Assembly: GCA_903901395.1 (NCBI GenBank)
Contig: CAIUQW010000175.1
Location: forward strand, 1-15,323
Direction: 5' to 3'
Length of the DNA: 15,323 nt
From: an uncultured Chlorobiales bacterium
Lineage (GTDB): Bacteria > Bacteroidota > Chlorobiia > Chlorobiales > Chlorobiaceae
Shown: piece by piece, positions 1-7,036 of the stretch
How the letters are laid out: every line of letters starts with the position of its first letter
Numbering within the stretch: position 1 is the first letter of the stretch
Translations under genes and position numbers: made by a program
Notes under the pieces: model-generated
Seen by the model: only the letters and a program-made list of their open reading frames with translations
The model's database searches: none
What the model was told of the DNA's origin: nothing

Positions 1-203
1 AGCACGCAGGTTCGCCTCTACGCGGAATCACGGATCGTTGCCGGTGTTGGAACTCTGTTGAAAATCCTCTTCTTTAAACAATGGCGTTCCATCGCTTGCA
101 GCCGTTGCTCATTCCGCGTGGATTGCCACGTCGCGATGCTCCTCGCAATATCGGCAGCTCATGAGCGCTTTGCCATTGACTCGACACCACAATCCCGGAG
201 TTC
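1..203. other. Upstream leader region, no supported gene
   Basis: No gene is supported here. One + frame is open from base 1 to a TGA at 205-207, but its translation looks like no protein I know and runs through a dispersed repeat copy (119-150), so I do not call it. It could be the 3' end of an upstream gene overlapping the kinase start. The kinase promoter should lie here, but I see no convincing -35/-10 pair. Confidence 0.5.
119..150 (-). repeat. Degenerate copy of dispersed palindromic repeat
   Basis: Read on the - strand this segment matches, with small differences, the left arm of the hairpin repeat at 12152-12231: TTGCGAGGAGC, a few changed bases, then CGACGTGGCAATCCA. Only one arm is recognisable, so this is a decayed or partial copy sitting just upstream of the histidine kinase gene. 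Confidence 0.7.
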
Positions 204-2246
204 ATGAAGTCTGATTCTCGTTCTGAACAGAGCCGCTTTTCGATGCGTCCGAGGTATCTGGCGGCGCTGTTCGCGGGGCTTGCCTTGCTGTTTTTCGCCA
301 CGACGCTCTTCGAGTATCGCTACCGGAAGGAGGAACTTTCGCACATGATGCGCGAGGAGGCGGTGCTCCTGATCGACGCCATGACCGAAAGCGCGGGGCA
401 GTCGCTGGCGGGGTACCGGCAGAGCCAGTCGCTCGTGGCGGGCGAACTGCTCGACCGGCTTCGGTTGCTTGGCCGGATGGCCGGGGAGCCGTCGATGACG
501 CCCTCCAGAATCGCCGCAATGAGCCGCTCGGCGAACCTCCGCTCGCTCATGCTCTCCGACGGGCCGGGCAGGGCGGCGATGCGGTATCCCTCCGCGAATT
601 CCCATTTTTCCTCACCCGATTCCGAAATTCTCAAAAATCTCGATCCGGTGCTTTCGGGCCAGCGCGAGGCTGACTGGTTCATCCTCCGCTCGCCATCGTC
701 CATTGCGCCGCCGCTGCTCGTGGGGGCCGTCCGGCAGCGGAACGGCAGCGTGGTCGCGGGTTCGATGGACGCCACCCGGCTGCTCGAATTCCGGCGGACG
801 CTCGGCATCGGCAAGCTCGTCCGGAGCATCGGCGCGGACACGACCGGCATCGAATACGTCATCTGGCAGGACTCCACCGCCGTGCTCGCCGCCACGCCAA
901 ACGTCCGGCAGAGCGAGAGCATCAACTCCGACCCGTTCCTCGCCGCCGCGTTCCGGCGAGACCACGCCTCGACCCGCATCAGCCACTTCGCCGGAAAAGA
1001 GGTGTATGAGGTGGTCAAGCCCTTCATCCATGACGGGCGGCGAGCCGGGCTGTTTCGCATCGGCCTCAAGACTGATCATTTCGAGGCGGCGCTGAAAAAG
1101 CTGCGCAGTCGGCTCTTCATGATCGTCGGCCTCTTGACCATCGGGGCCGTGGCGGTCGTGAGCCTCTCGATCTCGCGCCGGAAGGCTGCGGTGGCGAGCG
1201 ATGCGTATGCGCGGGCGCGGGGGCTTTCGGCGGCGGTGCTCGAAAGCATGGCCGACGCCGTGGTGACGGTTGATGCCGGGTTGCGGGTGACGCTCTTCAA
1301 CGGCGCGGCGGAAGCGCTTTTTGACATCTCCGGCGATGCCGCGCGTGGCATGAGCGCCGCCGACGTGCTGCCGGAGGAGTGCCTCGGCATGATCCGCGAG
1401 GTGCTCGATGGCGAGAGCAAAGGCTCGCATCGTGACGCCGAGTCGCTCGCGGGCGGCGTAACCAGTTATCTTTCAGTTCATTGCAGCCCCATGAACGCGC
1501 CGTCCGGTGAGGTCGAGGGGGCGGTGTGCGTCCTGCGCGACCTGAGCGAGCAGCGAGCGATGCGCCAGATCATCGAGCGGCAAGAGAAGCTCACCGCGAT
1601 GGGCGAACTCGCCTCCGGCGTGGCGCATGAAATCCGCAATCCGCTCAACGCCATCGGCATTATCGCCCAGCGACTCGACATGGAGTTCGAGCCTGGCGCG
1701 GACGGGGAGGAGTATCACCAACTGGCCGGCGCGATTGTGTCGGAGGTGGATCGGGTCGATGCGATTGTCACCCGCTTCCTGAAGTTCGCCGCGCCGCCGA
1801 AGCTGCATCTCGAAACAGTGGCGCTCGACGAGTTCGTCACCGCCTATCTGCCGGTTCTGAATGGCGAAGTGAAGGCCGCTGGTCTCGATTTTTCGACCCG
1901 CGCGTCGAGTGCCGCGACGCTCTCCATCGACCGGGAGCAGATGCGCCAGGTGCTGCTCAATCTCGTGCGCAACGCTGCGCAGGCCACCGCGCCCGGCGGC
2001 AGGATTTTGGTCGAGACCACGCTTCAGGCGGGCAAGGCGGTCATCGCCATCACCGACACCGGCAGCGGCATTCCGGCGGAGCGGCTGCCGAGGATTTTCG
2101 ATCTTTACTACACCACCCGCGAGGAGGGTACCGGCATGGGGCTGGCCATCACGAACCGCATCGTTCAGGCGCACGGCGGCGAGATCGGGGTCACGAGCCG
2201 GGTGAACGAGGGGAGCCGTTTCACGATCACGTTGCCGCTCGCCTGA
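204..2246 (+). CDS. PAS-domain sensor histidine kinase (NtrB/ZraS-like)
   Basis: Membrane histidine kinase of 680 residues, partner of the regulator that follows. A membrane segment lies at about 17-35, then an extracytoplasmic domain of about 265 residues (to about 303) that may be Cache/PDC-like, then a second membrane segment at about 304-324. A PAS domain follows at about 340-450 with no obvious HAMP. The HisKA helix has the phospho-acceptor His475 in AHEIRNPLN. The ATPase domain has its N box around Asn586 and Asn590, the G1 box DTGSGIP at 618-624 and the G2 box GTGMGLAI at 642-649. All catalytic motifs are present, so it should be active. GGAG ends only 3 bases before the ATG at 204. 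An ATG at 243 would still retain the first membrane segment but has no ribosome site. The stop is 38 bases before the regulator. The signal sensed cannot be read from sequence. Confidence 0.93.
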   Translation: MKSDSRSEQSRFSMRPRYLAALFAGLALLFFATTLFEYRYRKEELSHMMREEAVLLIDAMTESAGQSLAGYRQSQSLVAGELLDRLRLLGRMAGEPSMTPSRIAAMSRSANLRSLMLSDGPGRAAMRYPSANSHFSSPDSEILKNLDPVLSGQREADWFILRSPSSIAPPLLVGAVRQRNGSVVAGSMDATRLLEFRRTLGIGKLVRSIGADTTGIEYVIWQDSTAVLAATPNVRQSESINSDPFLAAAFRRDHASTRISHFAGKEVYEVVKPFIHDGRRAGLFRIGLKTDHFEAALKKLRSRLFMIVGLLTIGAVAVVSLSISRRKAAVASDAYARARGLSAAVLESMADAVVTVDAGLRVTLFNGAAEALFDISGDAARGMSAADVLPEECLGMIREVLDGESKGSHRDAESLAGGVTSYLSVHCSPMNAPSGEVEGAVCVLRDLSEQRAMRQIIERQEKLTAMGELASGVAHEIRNPLNAIGIIAQRLDMEFEPGADGEEYHQLAGAIVSEVDRVDAIVTRFLKFAAPPKLHLETVALDEFVTAYLPVLNGEVKAAGLDFSTRASSAATLSIDREQMRQVLLNLVRNAAQATAPGGRILVETTLQAGKAVIAITDTGSGIPAERLPRIFDLYYTTREEGTGMGLAITNRIVQAHGGEIGVTSRVNEGSRFTITLPLA

Positions 2247-2284
2247 GTCGGTTTGTCGCCTAACTGTTGAAATCGAAACTGGTT

Positions 2285-3640
2285 ATGGAGTACACGATTC
2301 TGATTGCCGAGGACGAGCCGTTGCAGCTCGACAGCATCGCGGGATTTCTCGCGAAGCAGGGGTATCGCGTGCTCAAGGCGGGACGCCCCGCGCAGGCGCT
2401 CGACCTCGCCCGCGAGCAGGCGGTCGATCTCGTGCTGACCGACCTGAAGATGCCCGGCATGAGCGGCGTCGAGCTGCTCGAAGCGCTGAAGACGATGAAC
2501 CCCGGCATCGACGTGATTCTCATGACCGCCTACGGCACGGTCGAGTCCGCGACTGGGGCGATGAAACTCGGGGCGCTCGACTACATCACCAAGCCGGTCG
2601 ACTTGCGCCATCTCCAGTCGATGATCTCAAAGGCGCTCGAACGGCGTCAGCTCATCAGCGAGAACCGCCGCCTTCGCGAGGCTCTCGCGGAGCGCCACAG
2701 CTTCAGCGGCGTCGTCTCGAACTCCTCGGCGATGCAGGCCGTGATGAGCATAGCCGGGCGGGTGGCGTCGAGCAGCGCGACGGTGCTCGTCACCGGCGAA
2801 ACCGGCACCGGCAAGGAGCTGGTCGCCCGCGCGGTGCACTACGCGGGCGGGCGTCGAGAAAAGCCCTTCGTGGCGGTGAACTGCGCGGCCTTGCCGGAGC
2901 ACCTGCTCGAAAGCGAGCTGTTCGGCCACGAAAAGGGGGCCTTCACCGGAGCCGACCGGATGCGGCGCGGGCGCTTCGAGGCCGCCGCTGGCGGGACGCT
3001 CTTCATCGACGAGGTGGGCGAAATTCCACCGGCGATTCAGGTCAAGCTGCTCCGGGTGTTGCAGGAGCGCTCCTTCGAGCGGCTCGGCAGCAGCGAGCCG
3101 ATCCCGACCGACGCCCGCATCGTGGCGGCCACCAACCGCGACCTCGAAGCGATGGTGCGCGACGGCAGCTTTCGCAGCGACCTCTACTACCGCCTGAACG
3201 TCGTCTCGATCCGCATTCCGCCGCTCCGCGAGCGCCGGGAGGACATCGCGCCGCTGGTCGATGCGAGCATCCGCCGTTTCGCCGCCGAAGATGGCAAGCC
3301 GATCACCGGCATCTCCAAAGAGGCGATGGATCTGCTCGTCAAGTATCGCTATCCGGGTAACGTGCGGGAGCTGGAAAATATCCTTCGCCAGGCGGTGGTG
3401 CTCTGCCGCTCGGAGATGATCGTCAGCGCCGATCTGCCGATGTGCGTGCACGAACCGCGCACGGAGTCGGCGGGCGTCGTGCCCGGCCTCAGCTTCACCG
3501 AACGGGTCGAAGCGTTCGAGCGCTCGCTGATTCTCGCCGCCATGAAAGAGGCTGGCAACGTGCAGACGCGAGCCGCCGAATCACTCGGCATCACCGAACG
3601 CCACCTGCGCTACAAACTCGCCAAGTACGGGCTGAAGTAG
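2285..3640 (+). CDS. NtrC-family sigma-54-dependent response regulator
   Basis: Transcription activator of 451 residues in the standard three-domain order. The receiver domain (about 1-120) has the acidic pair in AEDEP and phospho-acceptor Asp53 in LTDLKMPG. The AAA+ domain (about 145-375) has Walker A GETGTGKE at 171-178, the sigma-54 contact loop GAFTGA at 218-223 and Walker B LFIDE at 239-243. The C-terminal Fis-type helix-turn-helix is at about 425-450. An intact GAFTGA loop means it should open sigma-54 promoters once phosphorylated by the upstream kinase. I chose ATG 2285 because [12 protein letters not shown] is the usual receiver beginning; a TTG at 2267 would add six residues and neither has a good ribosome site. 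The likely target is the sigma-54 promoter about 300 bases downstream. It resembles ZraR/HydG and NtrC paralogues; no specific gene name is justified. Confidence 0.95.
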   Translation: MEYTILIAEDEPLQLDSIAGFLAKQGYRVLKAGRPAQALDLAREQAVDLVLTDLKMPGMSGVELLEALKTMNPGIDVILMTAYGTVESATGAMKLGALDYITKPVDLRHLQSMISKALERRQLISENRRLREALAERHSFSGVVSNSSAMQAVMSIAGRVASSSATVLVTGETGTGKELVARAVHYAGGRREKPFVAVNCAALPEHLLESELFGHEKGAFTGADRMRRGRFEAAAGGTLFIDEVGEIPPAIQVKLLRVLQERSFERLGSSEPIPTDARIVAATNRDLEAMVRDGSFRSDLYYRLNVVSIRIPPLRERREDIAPLVDASIRRFAAEDGKPITGISKEAMDLLVKYRYPGNVRELENILRQAVVLCRSEMIVSADLPMCVHEPRTESAGVVPGLSFTERVEAFERSLILAAMKEAGNVQTRAAESLGITERHLRYKLAKYGLK

Positions 3641-3673
3641 TTGACAGTTGATAGTTGATAGTTGATAATTGAT
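3639..3673 (+). repeat. Five tandem 7-base repeats at the regulator stop codon
   Basis: Five consecutive heptads of the form AGTTGAT (first AGTTGAC, last AATTGAT) begin inside the TAG stop codon of the regulator and run into the intergenic region. This is a simple microsatellite that could vary by slippage without touching the protein. Confidence 0.85.
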
Positions 3674-3679
3674 GGTTGT

Positions 3680-3698
3680 GGCGGGTTTTATGCCCGCC
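3680..3698 (+). other. GC-rich hairpin after the two-component genes
   Basis: GGCGGG (3680-3685) and CCCGCC (3693-3698) form a 6-base stem with a 7-base loop 40 bases after the regulator stop. No T tract follows, so it is a poor intrinsic terminator; it may only protect the mRNA 3' end. Confidence 0.4.
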
Positions 3699-3750
3699 CG
3701 CTTGATCTCTGAAGCAAAGTCGGCAGAATCGTCTTCTGTCCCCGTCCTTC

Positions 3751-3777
3751 AAGTCCCTGAAGTCCTTTAAGTCCCTT
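3751..3777 (+). repeat. Three tandem 9-base AAGTCC repeats
   Basis: Three consecutive 9-base units start with AAGTCC (AAGTCCCTG, AAGTCCTTT, AAGTCCCTT). They lie in non-coding sequence with no visible function. Confidence 0.75.
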
Positions 3778-3823
3778 TTGCAGGAAGCTTCGTTGAATGG
3801 AACGCGCCCGCCCACTCCAAGAT

Positions 3824-3850
3824 TCGACCAAATGGTCGAGAGTTCGACCA
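3824..3850. promoter_or_regulatory. Candidate upstream activator (enhancer) site
   Basis: TCGACCA, AA, TGGTCGA (3824-3839) is a perfect 7+2+7 palindrome. The half-site TTCGACCA recurs at 3843-3850, exactly 20 bases after its first occurrence, about two helical turns. The palindrome centre is about 116 bases upstream of the -24 GG of the sigma-54 promoter, a usual enhancer distance for NtrC-family activators. Assigning it to the adjacent regulator is inference from position and symmetry. Confidence 0.55.
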
Positions 3851-3903
3851 ACCCGTCATCCGCGAATCGGAGTTTTTCGGAACCGGCGCGGCGTGAGTTT
3901 TTT

Positions 3904-3939
3904 CTAACCTCCATCAAATAAAGGAGTTAGATTTTTTTT
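3904..3939 (+). terminator. Intrinsic terminator before the sigma-54 promoter
   Basis: CTAACCTCC (3904-3912) pairs with GGAGTTAG (3923-3930), an 8-base stem with one bulged C and a 10-base loop. It is followed by A and eight T (3932-3939). Bases before the hairpin are also T-rich. It ends 7 bases upstream of the sigma-54 promoter, so it would stop read-through from the two-component genes. Confidence 0.65.
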
Positions 3940-3946
3940 CAAGGTT

Positions 3947-3962
3947 TGGCATGAGAGTTGAT
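3947..3962 (+). promoter_or_regulatory. Sigma-54 (-24/-12) promoter
   Basis: TGGCATG, 4 bases, TTGAT matches the sigma-54 consensus TGGCAYR-N4-TTGCW at every key position except the C of the -12 GC, which is A. The spacing between the GG and the -12 G is correct. It lies 122 bases upstream of the first small secreted protein and directly follows genes for a GAFTGA-containing activator. The imperfect -12 element could lower its strength. Confidence 0.6.
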
Positions 3963-4084
3963 AAAAGAGATGTAGAGGCGGAATCAGAATCGAAGCTGAG
4001 CTGCCCGGACAAAAAACATCAATGAACAATCGTGGCCGTCGAAGCTCCAGGAAGTTCGGCCCGCCACGGCAACGGAGGACTCTC

Positions 4085-4402
4085 ATGAAAAAGATAGTTG
4101 GTCTTATGCTGGTCGGCGGAGCATTGCTCGCCATGCCATCCGCATCGTCGCTCTACGCGCAAGGCGCTCTTGGCAACATGATGCAGAACATGTTCGGCGG
4201 AGGCTTGAACGGCGGTAACGGGAGCGTTGATTGTACGCAGGACGCAGACGGCGACGGCATTCCGAACGCGCAGGATCCCGATTATGTTCGCCCGCAGGAT
4301 GGATCGGGAGCCGGTTACGGCAGTGGAACCGCCGCCGGTACCGGCACAGGAACGGGCGTTTGCGACGGCACTGGACCTAAAGGCTCTGGCCCTCGCCGCT
4401 GA
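4085..4402 (+). CDS. Small secreted protein with a DxDGDG calcium-type loop
   Basis: Protein of 105 residues, function unknown. It starts with a signal peptide (MKK, hydrophobic core, likely cleavage after SSLYA near residue 25). The mature part is short, glycine-rich and low in complexity. It holds one DADGDGIPN loop at 53-61, resembling thrombospondin type 3 and EF-type calcium loops, and two cysteines (50 and 93) that could form a disulfide across the Gly/Thr-rich stretch. ATG 4085 is chosen because GGAGG at 4074-4078 sits 6 bases upstream and the signal peptide starts there; an ATG at 4022 in the same frame would add an implausible basic extension. It is the first gene after the sigma-54 promoter and ahead of a strong terminator, so it is probably the most abundant product. 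Confidence 0.8.
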   Translation: MKKIVGLMLVGGALLAMPSASSLYAQGALGNMMQNMFGGGLNGGNGSVDCTQDADGDGIPNAQDPDYVRPQDGSGAGYGSGTAAGTGTGTGVCDGTGPKGSGPRR

Positions 4403-4428
4403 ATCTCGCGGATTTTTCGATAACTTTT

Positions 4429-4471
4429 CCTGCCGCCAGGGGCCGTCGCGCTCCCTGGCGGCGGGATTTTT
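4429..4471 (+). terminator. Strong terminator between the two small secreted genes
   Basis: CCTGCCGCCAGGG (4429-4441) pairs with CCCTGGCGGCGGG (4453-4465), a 13-base stem with a single G.U pair and an 11-base loop, followed by ATTTTT. It lies 27 bases after one gene and 18 bases before the next. If it leaks, the first gene would be expressed far above the next two; if not, they need their own promoter, which I do not see. Confidence 0.85.
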
Positions 4472-4488
4472 AACTTTAAGCCACGGTC

Positions 4489-4812
4489 ATGAAACGGAGG
4501 TTGATCATTTTCGCTTTCGCCGCGCTGCTTCCGGCATGGCATGACGCCGCCGCTTCCGGCGCTCCGCCTCGCGAGCCGGAGTCGCTCGACGCGCAAAAAG
4601 CTCAGGGCGGAGCCAGGATTCAACGTTTCGTCGATGCGGATGGCGACGGTCTCAACGATCTGGTCTCCGACAGCGATGGCGACGGCATTCCGAACGGCAG
4701 CGGTTTCGGCCATGACCGCTTCGGCGCGACCCGTCCGGCGCAAGGGGACGGCGGAATGCCGACACGCGGCTCGGGCGCGAATTCCCGGAAAAGCAAGGGC
4801 GGTGGCCGGTGA
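4489..4812 (+). CDS. Small secreted protein with two DxDGDG loops
   Basis: Protein of 107 residues, function unknown and apparently related to the previous small protein. It has a signal peptide (MKRR, hydrophobic core, likely cleavage after AAA near residue 22). A short linker leads to two calcium-type loops, DADGDGLND at 49-57 and DSDGDGIPN at 61-69, then a Gly/Arg/Lys-rich tail with no cysteine. The spacing of the acidic loops is like thrombospondin type 3 repeats, which bind calcium. No clear ribosome site precedes ATG 4489. Its TGA overlaps the GTG of the next gene (GTGA, 4809-4812), so the two are probably translationally coupled. A 19-base stretch encoding the GDGIPN loop is identical to the one in the first small gene. 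Confidence 0.8.
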   Translation: MKRRLIIFAFAALLPAWHDAAASGAPPREPESLDAQKAQGGARIQRFVDADGDGLNDLVSDSDGDGIPNGSGFGHDRFGATRPAQGDGGMPTRGSGANSRKSKGGGR

Positions 4813-5927
4813 GGCGCGCGCTCCTCCCGCTGCTCATCGCGCTCTGCTCGCCGCCCGCGCTCCATGCCGGGGTCACGGGATCGTTCACGCTTGCTCCGGA
4901 GTACAGCAGCAATCTGGATCGCGTGAGCACCGGGCAGTCCGGCTCGCTCACCGAGGCGGTAGCGCGTCTCGATTACGAGTGGAAACGCGAGCGCTGGAAC
5001 GGCGCTTTCTCCCTCGAAGGCGCAGGCTTCATCTTTCCCGCTTCTCCAGAGAGCAATTACACGCTGCAAAACGCCCGCGCGGGTATCGGATGGACGCTCT
5101 CCGAAACGAGCCAGCTTCGAGCAGGGTTCGGCGTCGAAAGCCGTTCCGGCCACGAAACCTTCGCAATCTACGACTACCGGCAGTTCGATGCTTTTCTCGA
5201 AGGCAAACGCAAGTCCGGCAGCCGGGGTCTGTTTCTCGCCGGATATGCTTTCCGCACAAGAAGTTACGACTCGCCTGAGCTGTACGGCCACGCCGAGCAT
5301 CGCCTCTACACGCAGCTCGATCTTCCCGCCGGGGAGCGCGTCACCATCGGCATCTCCAACGAAGTGGGGCTCAAGCGCTACTCCGAGGCCTTCCCCTCTC
5401 CCGGTTCGGGGACGAAAAATGGGAAGGACGCACCGGTGGCGGGTCAGTGGAGCGGCTCGCTCCGGCTCTCCATGCCACTGGGCGAGCGCACCGGCCTGCG
5501 CCTCTACCTGCTGCGTCATCTCGATTTCGGAGACCGCATCGGATGCGCCGGAGTCGCGGTCGATAACTATCTGGCCGGAGAGGATTTATACGACGACCGC
5601 TACAGCTACGAAAGCCGCGAATGCGGATTTCAGGTCTCGCAACGGATCGGCAAAAGCGTGATTGTGAGAACGGGCTACGACCTGGCGTTCAAAGATTACC
5701 AGCAAAAAGCGCTGGATATGGACGGGCATTCCATACCGGGAGCCGGATTGCGAAACGACCGCCAGCAGCGCGTCACGCTGAGGATCGAGAAAAGCTGGAA
5801 GAATCGCGCAAGACCTCTCTTGACAAAGCTTTACGCCGAAAGCGTTTATCTCGGCAACCGCTCTGACGGTCTGCTGTATGACTACACCGCCCTGACCGCT
5901 GGCGCTGGAATCAGCGTGGAGTTCTGA
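4809..5927 (+). CDS. Outer-membrane beta-barrel protein, unknown function
   Basis: Protein of 372 residues starting at GTG 4809, overlapping the preceding stop by 4 bases. A signal peptide ends at about LHA (residue 20). The mature protein is a run of alternating polar and hydrophobic stretches with many Tyr, Trp, Arg and Gly (for example RLDYEWKRERWNGAFSLEG). It has no long hydrophobic helix and ends in Phe (GAGISVEF), the usual C-terminal signal of outer-membrane barrels. This suggests a beta-barrel of perhaps 14-18 strands; the count is a guess. I recognise no specific family. With the two small secreted proteins it may form a surface or export module under the upstream two-component system, with the barrel exporting or anchoring them. 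That role is inference. Confidence 0.82.
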   Translation: MRRALLPLLIALCSPPALHAGVTGSFTLAPEYSSNLDRVSTGQSGSLTEAVARLDYEWKRERWNGAFSLEGAGFIFPASPESNYTLQNARAGIGWTLSETSQLRAGFGVESRSGHETFAIYDYRQFDAFLEGKRKSGSRGLFLAGYAFRTRSYDSPELYGHAEHRLYTQLDLPAGERVTIGISNEVGLKRYSEAFPSPGSGTKNGKDAPVAGQWSGSLRLSMPLGERTGLRLYLLRHLDFGDRIGCAGVAVDNYLAGEDLYDDRYSYESRECGFQVSQRIGKSVIVRTGYDLAFKDYQQKALDMDGHSIPGAGLRNDRQQRVTLRIEKSWKNRARPLLTKLYAESVYLGNRSDGLLYDYTALTAGAGISVEF

Positions 5928-5965
5928 GGCTGGCACGTGTACGCTGGTTGTTGGGATATGAAAAC

Positions 5966-5989
5966 AGCTGGGAGTTTTCCGGCTTTTTT
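5966..5989 (+). terminator. Intrinsic terminator after the beta-barrel gene
   Basis: AGCTGG (5966-5971) pairs with CCGGCT (5979-5984), a 6-base stem with one G.U pair, followed by a T run through 5989. It ends the + strand operon just before the A+T-rich islet begins. Confidence 0.6.
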
Positions 5990-6039
5990 GTGAGGCGATT
6001 ATATAATATGGTGGCTCTCCATTTTTTACTATCTGACGC

Positions 6040-6574
6040 TCATTTGTCATCATCTTTCTTGTATCCTTCATAGTAATAGGATTGTTCTATTCCTTTGAAA
6101 ATGATTTCCCGGTTATCGATTTCATCTGTCAGATTTTCCTGAAGCAATGTCCTGAGTTCCAGATCGTTTACGGGACTTCTTTCCATTGCCTGCAAGTAGA
6201 GTTCCTTATCAACAAATTGCCAGTTTACTACTTTTTTCAGTCGTGCCTTTAAGATCATATCCAGCCAGATGCGCATTGTTCTGCCGTTTCCGTCAATGAA
6301 TGGATGCGCGATATTCATCTCTACATATTTGGCAATGATTTCTTCAGACGAGTTTTCAGGTATTTGTTCGATTTTTACAAGAATCTCTTTCAGATACAAT
6401 GAATTTGCAAATTTGAAACTGCCTTTTTATATGTTCTTTGTTTGTATTTCTCCGGCAACATCAAAAATTTTATTGAAGAGATAGTGGTGTATTTCCTGTA
6501 AGCCTTTCGTTGTTTCGATTTCATTTTTCTCAATATCGCCTGAGTCGAATAAGCGATAAGCATTTTAAAGACAT
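6040..6574 (-). pseudogene. Fic-domain (AMPylase-type) gene, disrupted
   Basis: Reading across two lesions gives a 178-codon Fic protein starting MSLKNAYRLFDSGDIEK. The first lesion, just after codon 4, is a loss of two bases in an A run (about 6562-6566). The second is a TAA (6427-6429) at codon 50, in TKNI-stop-KGSF, where relatives usually have Ser. The rest is intact: the Fic motif HPFIDGNGR at reconstructed residues 91-99, and SYYYEG at 166-171. SYYYEG matches the (S/T)xxxE(G/N) self-inhibition motif, placed C-terminally as in class III Fic proteins such as the Neisseria one (about 190 residues). Fic enzymes transfer AMP to target proteins and many act as toxins. The gene begins 15 bases after the nuclease-like gene on the same strand. 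A shortened product from an internal TTG near 6399 would keep the catalytic motif but lose the N-terminal helices. Confidence 0.85.
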
Positions 6575-6589
6575 TTTTATTTACTGTGC

Positions 6590-7033
6590 TCAATTCGTTT
6601 CTTCGAGTAGTATTGATTTTTTGATCAGTTTGCCATTAAGTTTTCTCAATTTACTTTCTAGTCGAATTAGTTTAGCACTTTTTAAATCTGTAGTATTTAC
6701 TCTGGTTAAAACTATTCTTGCTTCCACAGAAAAACTTTTAAAGTCTTTATGTAAAATATCAATGGAGCGGTCAATTTGCTCAACGGCTCTAATCAAATCC
6801 GAACCTTTTAACTCAATGAAATACGATATTTCTTTGTTGCAATTAAGTAGTAAGAAATCGCATTTCGCGCCATCATCATCTATTAAACATCCATCAACTA
6901 TATATTTTGATAATTCGTCCAGTGAATTATTTGTATAGATGTACTTTGTTGACGGTTTCTTGTCGGAGCAGGTAACGACTTTGTTTTTCTGCTTGATGAA
7001 TTCAAAACATTTTTTATAAGGATCACAATCCAT
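6590..7033 (-). CDS. Small protein with PD-(D/E)XK nuclease pattern
   Basis: Protein of 147 residues with no family I can name. Its middle shows the PD-(D/E)XK pattern: Asp59 at the start of a hydrophobic strand (CDFLLLN), then YFIELKG with Glu74 and Lys76, followed by a helix (DLIRAVEQIDRSIDIL) with an amphipathic Arg/Gln face, as in many nucleases of this fold. The C-terminal third is Lys-rich and may bind nucleic acid. It starts 3 bases after the ATPase stop (TAAATTATG), so the two are almost surely co-expressed. Composition is A+T-rich like the ATPase. It could be the effector of an ATPase-nuclease defence pair; the nuclease call rests on a short motif. Confidence 0.72.
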   Translation of the reverse strand: MDCDPYKKCFEFIKQKNKVVTCSDKKPSTKYIYTNNSLDELSKYIVDGCLIDDDGAKCDFLLLNCNKEISYFIELKGSDLIRAVEQIDRSIDILHKDFKSFSVEARIVLTRVNTTDLKSAKLIRLESKLRKLNGKLIKKSILLEETN

Positions 7034-7036
7034 AAT

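Larger units (their letters stand above)
3641..4084. other. 444-base regulatory intergenic region
   Basis: No gene is supported between the response regulator and the first small secreted protein; open frames on either strand look non-coding. In order it holds the heptad repeats (3639-3673), a G+C hairpin without a T tract (3680-3698), three 9-base repeats (3751-3777), a palindrome with an extra half-site (3824-3850), a terminator hairpin (3904-3939) and a sigma-54 promoter (3947-3962). This order suits an enhancer-controlled promoter insulated from read-through. Confidence 0.7.

Noticed and set aside
3639..3777. Short repeats considered as a CRISPR array
   Set aside because: Units are 7 and 9 bases, directly tandem and without spacers.
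3591..3917. 108-codon - strand frame in the intergenic region
   Set aside because: It runs through the heptad and 9-base repeats and a terminator, giving a repetitive, implausible protein.
4620..5519. 299-codon - strand frame opposite the beta-barrel gene
   Set aside because: The + strand has signal peptides, a coupled GTGA start and a barrel C-terminus; the - frame is low-complexity shadow.
5960..5979. GAAAAC/GTTTTC inverted repeat as terminator stem
   Set aside because: The overlapping AGCTGG/CCGGCT stem is directly followed by the T run and fits better.
6390..6593. 67-codon - strand frame upstream of the Fic remnant
   Set aside because: It is the out-of-frame reading of the Fic 5' part; shifting frame near 6564 recovers recognisable Fic sequence.
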